This document shows, piece by piece, positions 53,918 through 61,950 of a DNA stretch of 64,000 bases. Each line of letters opens with the position of its first letter. Within the stretch, counting starts at the first letter, position 1. A program made the position numbers and the translations under genes. The DNA is taken from NCBI GenBank assembly GCA_002696035.1, contig NZQV01000017.1, forward strand, positions 101,690-165,689, read 5' to 3'. This stretch comes from Balneola sp. (lineage in GTDB: Bacteria; Bacteroidota; Rhodothermia; Balneolales; Balneolaceae). The notes below the pieces were generated by a model. That model was not told the DNA's origin and made no database searches. It saw only the letters and a list, made by a program, of their open reading frames with translations.

Positions 53918-55501
53918 TTGTCTTTTGAAGAATTTGGCCTCAGCCCCGAATTGATGAGCGGGCTGGCCGACGTACGAATTAAAGAACCCACACCTCTCCA
54001 GAATGAAGTTATTCCACCGGCATTACAAGGCAAGCATTTACTTGTAAAACATGAAGCTGGTGATGATGGAGTATTTTTGATACCCGCATTGCAAAAACTG
54101 ACGACTAACGGAGAGGTTTCTGGCACACGAGTTTTAATATTAACACCATCTGTTGAGCGAGTTAAAGAGTTAGATGAAACTGTTTGGGCTATGGGCTACC
54201 ATGCTCAAATTAGCAGTGCAGCACTTTCCATGAAGGGAATTCGCACTGAACAAGAACAAGCGATGAAAGATGGCGCACCGGTTGTGATAGCTAATCCCGG
54301 CCGGCTGATTGAAATACTGGAAAACCATAAGCTAACGCTTCCTCACGTGGATCTTATCATCATTGATGAGGCTCACGGCATGGAGAACTATAACCTGGTG
54401 AGCCGGGTGAAGGACATCATGCAGAAAGTAGAGGGCGACCCGCAAGTGCTTATTTTTTCCAAGTCCAACAATAAAGCCGCACAACAACTGTCTTCTGACC
54501 TGTTAAAAAATCCGCAGGTTATCGGTTTTGATGATGACGCTGTTTCCGAAAGTAAAGAAGAAGCTAAGTCTGAGCCGGAAGCTAAAAAGGAAGAACCTGA
54601 AGCTGATACCAACGACCAAGCTGATGAAGAATTTGAGCTTGATCAGGAGGAAGTGAACCGTAAGCTGGCCGAGGCTAGTGTAAGCGTCGTGCTCAACCCG
54701 GAGGAAAAAGAAGAAGCAGAAGAGAAAAAAGCTGAACAGCAGGCCCCCGCAGATGAAGAAGAACCTGAACCGGTTCCTGAAGATCTGAAGCAAGCATATA
54801 TTTACGTACCTCCTCGCGCTAAGATTTCCACTTTGCTCGCTCACCTTGAGAAAACACTAACGGATAAGATCGTTGTTTTTGCGGCCTCCAAGCGCACTAC
54901 CGATCGTCTGTTTCGCATCATCCGCAAAAAGGGATGGGGTGTGGTGAGCATCAACAAAGGACTGAAGCAGGAATATTATGATGAGCGCTTCGGGAAGTTT
55001 ACCTCCGGTGATATGAAGATCTTGCTGGTTGGCGGACTTTCGGCCACGGAAGTGGAGCTCGATGAAGTGAAGCAGGTCATCAACTACGACGTGCCGAACG
55101 AAGTGGAAGAATACAAGTATCGCGCCGAATTAGTTGGCCGCGGAAAAGCTGCCCGGATCGTGTCTCTGGTTTCCAAAATGGATAAAGATGACATTGATGA
55201 GATCGTGAAGAAAGTGGGTTATGCGCCTACCGAACTTCCACTGCCTGAAGAGGTAAAAGAGAAGAAAAGCCGTGGTAAAAATAACAATAAGAGCAATAAA
55301 TCATCCGGCAAAAAGAAAAACAATAACAAGAAACGTGAGAAAAAACGTCGCCAGCCTAAAAAGGAAAAGCAGTCCAATGGACTTCCTCGTCCAACGTACG
55401 ACGGTCTTTCCGGTGGAAAAGAAGGCGATGAAAATGGCAAACGTCCAACACCAAGCAGCTCAGATGGAGCCTTTGGGTGGATCAAAAAGCTGTTCAACTG
55501 A
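53918..55501 (+). CDS. DEAD-box helicase homologue lacking the Walker A motif
   Basis: A 527-residue protein with the DEAD-box plan but a broken ATPase. It has the Q motif (FEEFGLSPEL then EPTPLQNEVIPPAL), then HEAGDDGV at 45-52 where AQTGTGKT should be, IDEAH at 149-153 (motif II), NPGRLIEIL (motif Ib), and no SAT (SKS at 181-183). The RecA2 domain lacks both ARGID (VGGLSATEVELDEV instead) and HRIGRTGR (AELVGRGKAAR). A long acidic insert (about 208-285) and a basic Asn/Lys tail (about 438-490) flank the core. TTG 53918 is the start, with AGGTG ahead of it. It is probably an RNA-binding protein without helicase turnover. Confidence 0.88.
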   Translation: MSFEEFGLSPELMSGLADVRIKEPTPLQNEVIPPALQGKHLLVKHEAGDDGVFLIPALQKLTTNGEVSGTRVLILTPSVERVKELDETVWAMGYHAQISSAALSMKGIRTEQEQAMKDGAPVVIANPGRLIEILENHKLTLPHVDLIIIDEAHGMENYNLVSRVKDIMQKVEGDPQVLIFSKSNNKAAQQLSSDLLKNPQVIGFDDDAVSESKEEAKSEPEAKKEEPEADTNDQADEEFELDQEEVNRKLAEASVSVVLNPEEKEEAEEKKAEQQAPADEEEPEPVPEDLKQAYIYVPPRAKISTLLAHLEKTLTDKIVVFAASKRTTDRLFRIIRKKGWGVVSINKGLKQEYYDERFGKFTSGDMKILLVGGLSATEVELDEVKQVINYDVPNEVEEYKYRAELVGRGKAARIVSLVSKMDKDDIDEIVKKVGYAPTELPLPEEVKEKKSRGKNNNKSNKSSGKKKNNNKKREKKRRQPKKEKQSNGLPRPTYDGLSGGKEGDENGKRPTPSSSDGAFGWIKKLFN

Positions 55502-55537
55502 TATCACAGATTTTGTGATTTACTGATTACACAGACT

Positions 55538-55569
55538 AAAAGGCGCATCGGTTGATGCGCCTTTTTTTT
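55538..55569 (+). terminator. Rho-independent terminator of the DEAD-box-like gene
   Basis: AAAGGCGCATC and GATGCGCCTTT form an 11-bp stem with a 4-base loop, followed by eight T residues. It lies 37 bases past the stop codon. Confidence 0.92.
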
Positions 55570-55658
55570 GTGGATTTAGTTTCAGTACTTAGTTATACAT
55601 TATTATTTATCAATCTTGGGAATCACACATCTCCCTGTAAATGAACTAATTCACTCTC

Positions 55659-55765
55659 GGTCCCTCTTCTAAGGGAAATTCTAATTGATTGAACTCTCAT
55701 CTAATTCCAAATTCATAGTTTTAACCTATCCTCGAAACTATAAAATCTCCCTTTGAAGAAAGACC
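55659..55765. repeat. Family 3-like inverted repeat
   Basis: The left end reads GGTCCCTCTTCTAAGGGAA and the right end, read inward, GGTCTTTCTTCAAAGGGAG; the 19-base ends are clear inverted repeats of one another about 107 bases apart. The GTCCCTC...AAGGGA pattern relates it to the copies at 32221 and 57500. No gene lies inside. Confidence 0.7.
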
Positions 55766-55884
55766 AATTGAGAGCCTAGAGGAATGTTCAGGGATCTAAG
55801 AACACTTCAATGTTCGGTGTTCTTTATTGAATGTTCAATGTTCATTCACTACCATCCACTGCACCAATAAAAAAATGAGATTCT

Positions 55885-57450
55885 ATGAGCAACGATTTCG
55901 CCGGAACCAAGCAAAAATGGAACGATCCCAAAACGCGTCGAAAAATTGGAGTAGGTGCGTTTATCGTCCTTATCATCGCGGGAGTGTATGCCGGGGTGAA
56001 TGAAGTTTTCCCGGAGCAAGATGGTCATTATGGGTTTTGGTCGATAATGCCACCAGTTGTTGCCATTGTACTCGCTTTTTATACACGCGAAGTTGTTAGT
56101 TCATTATTCCTCGGAATTTGTTTGGGTGGTGTGATCTCCGGGCAACTCAATATTGTACAGGATTTCCTGATCCCTTCTGTTGGAACCGAAAGTTTTGCGC
56201 TTATCATCATTGTATACCTGTGGGCACTGGGTGGACTGATCGGTATCTGGACCCGAACGGGGGGAGCTGAGAAATTTGCCATTTGGGCCAGTGAGAAAAT
56301 GGTGCGCGGACCTCAAACCGCTAAATTCTTCACCTGGATGATGGGACTCATTTTCCATCAGGGCGGAACCATTAGTACCGTTTTGACTGGTGCCACCGTT
56401 CGTCCCATTGCCGACAAGCATAACGTCTCGCACGAAGAATTGGCTTACATGGTCGACTCCACCGCCTCTCCCGCAGCAACACTCATTCCCTTCAACGTAT
56501 GGCCTTTTTATGTAGGTGGTTTGGTGATCGGTACACTTCCTTTTTTAGAGACCACACAGCAAAGTATCTCCTTTTTCTTTTCTGCTTTGCCCTATAATTT
56601 CTATGCCATCTTTGCCATTCTTTTAACACTGCTTTTTGCCTGGGATAAATTCCCGTACGTACCCGGAAAGAAAATGAGAGCTGCCATCAAACGAGCTCGC
56701 TCAGGTAACGGCCTCGACCGTCCGGGAGCTTCTCCCATGGCAGCTGATGAACTCACCAAAAGCGCTGTTCCCAAAGACTATAACCCGGGATTAATCGATT
56801 TCTTTGGTCCCATTGGCACTCTTCTTGGTGTTGCCATTATTCCATACATAATCTCTCGATTTGTGCTGAATATGGGAGAAGATGCAATATTGCTCATTGC
56901 CGAAGCATTCATACTGGCCGTGCTAGTTGGGTTCGGAATCGCACTTGCCAAAGGAATGAAGCTGCAGGAAGTTATCGATGGTTTTATTGACGGCTGTAAA
57001 GGCGTAACCATTGGAGCCATCATTCTTGCTCTTGCCGTAACCCTGAAGGAAGTGGCCGATGCAGTCGGAACGGCTCCTTATGTGGTCGATCTGGTTGGCG
57101 ATGTCATTCCCGCTTTCCTTCTTCCCGGATTACTGATGGTGCTGTGCATGCTGATCGCTTTCTCCACCGGAACTTCCTGGGGAACGTACGCCGTCGTATT
57201 TCCAGTAGCTATCCCATTAGCCTGGGCCGTGGTTCCAGATCCGTTCTTTATCACCCTTTGTTTTTCTGCGGTGATTGGTGGAGCCGTTTTTGGAGATCAG
57301 TGCTCGCCTATTTCTGATACTACCATTCTTTCTTCATTGGCAACGGGATGTGACCTCATGGATCACGTTCAAACCCAGTTTCCTTTAGCTATTTTAGCCG
57401 GAATACTGGCCGTGATATCTTATGCAGGAATGGTAATTTTCTTTGTTTGA
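55885..57450 (+). CDS. NhaC-family Na+/H+ antiporter
   Basis: A 521-residue inner-membrane protein that would exchange sodium and protons. It has about eleven or twelve hydrophobic helices. Conserved NhaC segments are STVLTGATVRPIADKHNVS near 167, DSTASPAATLIPFNVWP near 192, FSTGTSWGTYAVVFPVAIP near 430, and GAVFGDQCSPISDTTILSS near 472, the last carrying the ion-site residues. N-terminus of 24 soluble residues is normal. It is alone, downstream of a repeat-rich leader. Confidence 0.93.
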   Translation: MSNDFAGTKQKWNDPKTRRKIGVGAFIVLIIAGVYAGVNEVFPEQDGHYGFWSIMPPVVAIVLAFYTREVVSSLFLGICLGGVISGQLNIVQDFLIPSVGTESFALIIIVYLWALGGLIGIWTRTGGAEKFAIWASEKMVRGPQTAKFFTWMMGLIFHQGGTISTVLTGATVRPIADKHNVSHEELAYMVDSTASPAATLIPFNVWPFYVGGLVIGTLPFLETTQQSISFFFSALPYNFYAIFAILLTLLFAWDKFPYVPGKKMRAAIKRARSGNGLDRPGASPMAADELTKSAVPKDYNPGLIDFFGPIGTLLGVAIIPYIISRFVLNMGEDAILLIAEAFILAVLVGFGIALAKGMKLQEVIDGFIDGCKGVTIGAIILALAVTLKEVADAVGTAPYVVDLVGDVIPAFLLPGLLMVLCMLIAFSTGTSWGTYAVVFPVAIPLAWAVVPDPFFITLCFSAVIGGAVFGDQCSPISDTTILSSLATGCDLMDHVQTQFPLAILAGILAVISYAGMVIFFV

Positions 57451-57499
57451 TAGAGAGTAGGTTGACGATCCTCCCTGAAAAATTAATAAATTAATTTTT

Positions 57500-57621
57500 C
57501 TGTCCCTCCGGAGGGACATAGGTTCTTGGGCTTTGGCAATCATGCTTGCGTAGGTAACGATTGTCTACTTTTGGCAAGAACTATCTCTCTTTGGGGAGAG
57601 ACCGGATTTGGCTTTAGCTAT
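57500..57621. repeat. Family 3 inverted repeat, copy 2
   Basis: The left end is CTGTCCCTCCGGAGGGACA, TAGGTTCTTG; the right end is CTCTTTGGGGAGAGACCGGA, then TTTGGCT. It matches 32221-32333 block by block. Confidence 0.7.
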
Positions 57622-57626
57622 AATCC

Positions 57627-57646
57627 AGAGAGAGAGAGAGAGAGAG
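57627..57646. repeat. (AG)n dinucleotide repeat
   Basis: An uninterrupted run of ten AG units ends at GGAATG. It lies directly after family 3 copy 2 and about 110 bases ahead of the endonuclease III gene, so length changes could shift that gene's leader. Simple repeats of this length are rare in this window. Confidence 0.85.
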
Positions 57647-57754
57647 GAATGATGCCTGATTCGAACCCGACATATAATTCAACCTGCGTATCTATTCACA
57701 AAATCATACCTTCAAACGCACTCTAAACTGTTTATTGAAAACCGATCACTAAAT

Positions 57755-58456
57755 ATGGCGAAAGAAAAGAACAAACTTCCAAAGCTCCCCAGGAAATCAA
57801 AAAAACAGAAAGAGCGGGCGCTGGAAATCCTCAATGAGCTCTACAAATACTACCCAAATCCGCATTGCGAGCTGAATCATCGAAACCCTTTTGAGCTGCT
57901 GATCGCTACTATTTTGAGTGCGCAGTGCACGGATGTCCGCGTCAACAAAACCACGCCGGATCTGTTTGAAACCTATCCAACTCCGGAAATGATGAAGGAT
58001 GCCCCGCTGGAGGAACTTGAAGAGTTGGTGAGATCTACGGGATTCTATCGCAACAAGGCCAAATCGCTGAAGGAAACGTCCCGAATTTTGGTCGAAGAAT
58101 TTGACGGGGAAGTCCCGCAAAATATGAAGGACTTGCTAAAGCTACGCGGAGCCGCCCGTAAAACCGCTAATGTGGTATTGGGGAATGCCTTCGGAATTAA
58201 TGTTGGCGTAGTGGTAGATACGCACGTAAAACGGTTTTCCAATCGATTCGGTCTCACCAAGGAAAAGAAGAACACCAACAAAATAGAAAAGGACCTGATG
58301 GCGTTATTTCCCCGCGAAAGCTGGACGGACCTGTCACACCTGATGATCCATCACGGTCGTGGCCCCTGTAAAGCCCGGATCTCGGAAGCACCGGATCATC
58401 CCCTGTGCAAAAATTACGGGGTGAATTGTAAGTGCCAGAATATGCGCGAAGAGTAA
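57755..58456 (+). CDS. nth: Endonuclease III (DNA glycosylase/AP lyase) with atypical cysteine cluster
   Basis: Base-excision repair glycosylase that removes oxidised pyrimidines. The 233-residue HhH-GPD protein has ILSAQCTDVRVNKTTPDLF near 50, then the hairpin LRGAARKTANVVLGNAFG near 130 (family norm LPGVGRKTA, with the catalytic Lys in RKTAN) and VDTHVKRFSNRFGL near 153 (catalytic Asp). The iron-sulfur region at the C-terminus is GPCKARISEAPDHPLCKNYGVNCKC, with spacing C-x12-C-x6-C-x1-C instead of C-x6-C-x2-C-x5-C. So a 4Fe-4S cluster in a different loop, or none, is possible. Confidence 0.9.
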   Translation: MAKEKNKLPKLPRKSKKQKERALEILNELYKYYPNPHCELNHRNPFELLIATILSAQCTDVRVNKTTPDLFETYPTPEMMKDAPLEELEELVRSTGFYRNKAKSLKETSRILVEEFDGEVPQNMKDLLKLRGAARKTANVVLGNAFGINVGVVVDTHVKRFSNRFGLTKEKKNTNKIEKDLMALFPRESWTDLSHLMIHHGRGPCKARISEAPDHPLCKNYGVNCKCQNMREE

Positions 58457-58465
58457 TTATAAATT

Positions 58466-58522
58466 TTAAATGTTGAATGAGCAGCCTGCCATTTAACATT
58501 CAACATTTAGCACTCAACATTT
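58466..58522. repeat. AT-rich imperfect palindrome
   Basis: TTAAATGTTGAATG and CATTTAACATTCAACATTTA face each other around AGCAGCCTGC, directly after the nth stop and reaching the next start codon. Related words (AATGTTGAATGTTC, TTCAACATTTATAA) occur near 44,820, 51,935 and 55,810, so this is a dispersed intergenic word. Confidence 0.6.
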
Positions 58523-59770
58523 ATGAAGGATAAACTATTTAACTCCTACACCGACCCCATCCCACCACTGCGGTTTGATGTACAGATCATTCCCATAAAA
58601 CAGGATGGAGAGACCTATCTCTACTTTCAGGATCAATACGGATATGCTACCAGCGATTTTGCGATTCCTCAATCGGCCCGTTCTATAATTGGGTTGTTTG
58701 ATGGACAGCGCAGCGTGGAGGACATTATGGAGTTTTCCGGCAATGGTGTCACCAAAGAACAGATCCTGGAATACGTTCAATTTCTGGATGAGAATGCGCT
58801 GCTGCATTCCCTTTATTTCAAAAAACATGCAGAACACACGGAACTGCAGTACGAGCAATCGGAAGTGCATAACTCCATTACGGCGGGACTTGCCTACCCC
58901 GATGATCCTGAGGAAATCACTCACTTTTTGAACGAAGCGTTTGAAAAGCTCCCGACTTCGGATCCGGTTCAAACTGCAAAAGCCTTGTATGCACCGCATA
59001 TTGATATTCGGGTGGGGATGAACAGTTATGTAAAAGCTTTTTCGGCCCTCAAAGATCTTAAACCCAAACGTATGGTGATGCTGGCAACGTCTCACTATTC
59101 CGGCATGTATCCCGATATTTATGAAGAGCGGCCGTTTGTGATCGCTAACAAGGATTTTAAAATGGTGAATGGAACCGTGAAAGCGGATCATGATGGAATT
59201 CAAAAGATCCGCGAGCAGATCGGGGAAGATCTCGAACATTATGGCGTCACTTTTCAGGATCGGGCGCACCGGATCGAGCATAGTATTGAACAACATCTCA
59301 TTTTCATCAATCACCTTTGGGAGCATGATTTTTCAATGATCCCGATCGTTGTGGGAAGCCTGGATGAATTGTTCTACAAAGCCGATGGATTTCAGGGACA
59401 ACAGGTGGAAAATTTCAGCGGATTGCTGGCGGAATTATTTGGTGATGACGATGACACCTTCTTTTTGATCAGCGGAGATCTGGCCCACATCGGAAAGAAA
59501 TTCGGCGACGAAAAACCGGCTAAAGAACTATTTGAGGACATCCGAAATTTTGATGAATCTTTTCTCGATCTCGGAGCCTCCGGTTCACCCCAAAAAATAC
59601 TGGGGCTGATGAGTGAAAAATATGACCCTTATCGCATCTGCGGATATCCGCCGCTTTACTCATTCCTAAAAACTATCCCAGATCTGACGGGCGAAATTCT
59701 GACTTACGATATCTGGGATGAAAGCGAGCGGGAAAGTGGTGTTAGTTTTGGATCGATCTTGTATCGGTAA
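58523..59770 (+). CDS. MEMO1-family protein with N-terminal PqqD-like domain
   Basis: A 415-residue protein whose C-terminal part (about 130-415) is a MEMO domain, as in AmmeMemoRadiSam protein B: ALYAPHIDIRVG near 154, ATSHYSGMYPD near 191, RIEHSIEQHLIFINHL near 251, and LISGDLAHIGKKFGD near 313, each a metal-site or core motif. The first 100 residues are a separate domain: LYFQDQYGYATSDFAIPQSA followed by LFDGQRSVEDIM and GVTKEQILEYVQFLDENALL, a winged-helix pattern like PqqD or its relatives. The companion AmmeMemoRadiSam genes are not nearby, so this looks like a free-standing fusion of unknown role. Confidence 0.85.
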   Translation: MKDKLFNSYTDPIPPLRFDVQIIPIKQDGETYLYFQDQYGYATSDFAIPQSARSIIGLFDGQRSVEDIMEFSGNGVTKEQILEYVQFLDENALLHSLYFKKHAEHTELQYEQSEVHNSITAGLAYPDDPEEITHFLNEAFEKLPTSDPVQTAKALYAPHIDIRVGMNSYVKAFSALKDLKPKRMVMLATSHYSGMYPDIYEERPFVIANKDFKMVNGTVKADHDGIQKIREQIGEDLEHYGVTFQDRAHRIEHSIEQHLIFINHLWEHDFSMIPIVVGSLDELFYKADGFQGQQVENFSGLLAELFGDDDDTFFLISGDLAHIGKKFGDEKPAKELFEDIRNFDESFLDLGASGSPQKILGLMSEKYDPYRICGYPPLYSFLKTIPDLTGEILTYDIWDESERESGVSFGSILYR

Positions 59771-59933
59771 TTTTTAAAGGTGAAGATAAACCTTTGATAA
59801 CATCTTTCGGCCGGAGATAAAGGCAGGATCCGGAACGGAACATTCGGAATGAGCTTAACGATCTTAAATCATCCCAAGCTTCTCATATCTTTGATTCTTA
59901 TTATAGGCATCTCCTTTAACCAAATTCGGGCCC

Positions 59934-61268
59934 TTGAAAAAAATAGAATTCCCACATCCGTTTGCCATTTTGCTCATCTTTATTGCGCTGGCTGCAGTGC
60001 TGACTCACATCATTCCATCCGGCTCTTACGACCGAACCCTGGATGAGGAAACGGGACGGGAAGTGGTAGTGAGTAACAGCTACAAACAGGTGGAAGCCGA
60101 ACCGATTGGCGTTTTTGATGCTGTGATCAAAGTTCCGGAAGGCATTGTGTTCGGCGCCGACATCGTGATCCTGATCCTCATTGTGGGCGGGGCTTTTGTG
60201 GTGGTTGATAAAACCGGGGCCTTTAACGACGGACTTGCTGCACTCATTCAACGGTTTCAGCATACACAAGCACGGGTTATGATTTTGGTGGGGATCGTAT
60301 TTGCCACGGCCGGAGCACTCAACAATACCTATGAAGAAATTATCGCCATGATTCCTTTCCTGATGGTGATGACCGATCGGCTCGGATACACCAAGATCTC
60401 TGCTATAGCCATCAGCGCCGGGTCTGCAACTATTGGAGCCGCTTTCAGTCCCATCAATCCATTCGGAGTTTTGTTGGCTCAGAAGATCTCTGATGTCGCA
60501 CCATTTTCAGGCACCTTCTTTCGCATTGTCATATTGCTGATCGTTCTTACCTTCTGGATCTGGTGGGTACTTCGAGTTGGGAAAGACTCCGAGGCCAAAC
60601 CGATCAAACCGGCAGCAAGATCAAAACTTCCGCCCCGTTCTGCCATTATTCTGATTCTGGTGCTGCTCACCTTTGCCATCATGGTGTACGGAATTTTAGC
60701 TTGGGACTGGGATTACAACCAGATGTCGGCCATATTCTTGGTGCTTGGTTTGGTGGCTGGATTGATAGGGCAGCTTGGCGTCAACGGTACTTCGAAAGCA
60801 TACGCACTGGGCTTTCAGGAATTGGCATTTGCGGCCATCGTGGTCGGACTTGCCCGCAGTATTTACCTGATCCTGGATCAAGGGATGATCATCGACACCA
60901 TTGTATATGGACTTTTCAATCCGCTTCAAGATCTGCCAACTGCACTTTCTGCTTTTGGGATGACGATCTCCCACGCCCTTATTCATATTCCCATTCCAAG
61001 CAACTCAGGTCAGGCCGTTCTCACCATGCCGTTACTTACGCCACTTGCTGATCTCATCGGGATGTCGCGACAAGTGATGATCCTTTGCTATCAATACGGT
61101 GGCATTATCATGGATATGATCACTCCAACCAACGGCGCCCTACTCGCTATGTTAACTGCCGGTGGAATTTCCTACAAGGAATGGATCATGTACTGCTGGA
61201 AACCGTTTTTGATCATCATGGCCATTTCACTCTCAGCTATTATGACGGCTATTTTGATCGGGTTGTGA
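59934..61268 (+). CDS. YfcC-family (C4-dicarboxylate/basic amino acid) membrane carrier
   Basis: A 444-residue multi-pass membrane protein of the YfcC/DcuC-like ion-transporter superfamily. It has a first helix HPFAILLIFIALAAVLTHIIPSG, a periplasmic segment (YDRTLDEETGREVVV), then NNTYEEIIAMIPFLMVMTD near 123 and GSATIGAAFSPINPFGVLLA near 162, both conserved half-helix loops, and a mirrored second half ending MITPTNGALLAMLTAGG. TTG 59934 is the only plausible start: the next in-frame stop is upstream at 59904 and no ATG or GTG intervenes. The substrate is probably a dicarboxylate or amino acid. Confidence 0.88.
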   Translation: MKKIEFPHPFAILLIFIALAAVLTHIIPSGSYDRTLDEETGREVVVSNSYKQVEAEPIGVFDAVIKVPEGIVFGADIVILILIVGGAFVVVDKTGAFNDGLAALIQRFQHTQARVMILVGIVFATAGALNNTYEEIIAMIPFLMVMTDRLGYTKISAIAISAGSATIGAAFSPINPFGVLLAQKISDVAPFSGTFFRIVILLIVLTFWIWWVLRVGKDSEAKPIKPAARSKLPPRSAIILILVLLTFAIMVYGILAWDWDYNQMSAIFLVLGLVAGLIGQLGVNGTSKAYALGFQELAFAAIVVGLARSIYLILDQGMIIDTIVYGLFNPLQDLPTALSAFGMTISHALIHIPIPSNSGQAVLTMPLLTPLADLIGMSRQVMILCYQYGGIIMDMITPTNGALLAMLTAGGISYKEWIMYCWKPFLIIMAISLSAIMTAILIGL

Positions 61269-61299
61269 GAATTTTAAATTCAAAATTTTAAATTTAAAA

Positions 61300-61629
61300 T
61301 TACTCCTTGATCTCCATTCGCTCAGCGAAGTAATCACAAAAATCCCGCATGTCGCCGGCAATGCGTTCGTCATCGATGGAGGTTTGGAGGGTGTCGGCCA
61401 TGGTCACTAACGTTTGGTGGAAGAAGATCTTCATTTCGTCCACGGTCATGTCGCGGGTCCACAGGTCGAGTTTGAGGGTGTCTTTGTTGTGGGAATCCCA
61501 GAAAGAAAGCAGCATAGCCCGACAGTTTACGGCATCCACATTGGGCATGTCATCGGCTTTGAACGCGATGTTATCCGCTACATTCTTTTCATCTAAATCT
61601 ACAGTAATCTTGATCTCTTTTTTCGGCAT
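61300..61629 (-). CDS. gldC: Gliding motility protein GldC
   Basis: A 109-residue protein with a strong match to GldC over its length: KEIKITVDLDEKNVADNI near 4-21, then LLSFWDSHNKDTLKLDLWTRDM and VDEMKIFFHQTLVTMADTLQ, ending RDFCDYFAERMEI. In flavobacteria GldC is linked to gliding and type IX secretion and is soluble. No other gld or por genes are near, so its role here is unproven. Its presence supports an FCB-group host. Confidence 0.95.
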   Translation of the reverse strand: MPKKEIKITVDLDEKNVADNIAFKADDMPNVDAVNCRAMLLSFWDSHNKDTLKLDLWTRDMTVDEMKIFFHQTLVTMADTLQTSIDDERIAGDMRDFCDYFAERMEIKE

Positions 61630-61950
61630 GAATTTCGTTCTTTTTGAATTTCCTCAAAACTAAGGGTTTTTGGGGTGAATTCATTTTATAAGGCTACGAA
61701 TTTTTATCCACTTATAATTTTTAAGTGAAGCCCTGAAGGACTTCGTTTGTGTACTGAAAAATATTTGATCTCAAAAAACACTGTCACCAAAATCCGTTTT
61801 TAGTCAAGTACGCAAGCGAAGGGATTTACCCCTTCATACAAATTTTAGTGTTTTAGATTTTTCGTAGTAAACCCACCGATTAATTTCATACCGCACCCAA
61901 TTAATCCATATTTTTAGCCCTTCACTTTTCATTCAGACATTCATCAAACA
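61630..61950. other. Intergenic region between gldC and the ABC-F gene
   Basis: Divergent starts. It contains a short inverted pair around GAAGGGATTTACCCCTTC (61819-61836) and long A/T runs that probably hold both promoters, but no motif passes as a promoter. No gene is seen. Confidence 0.5.
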
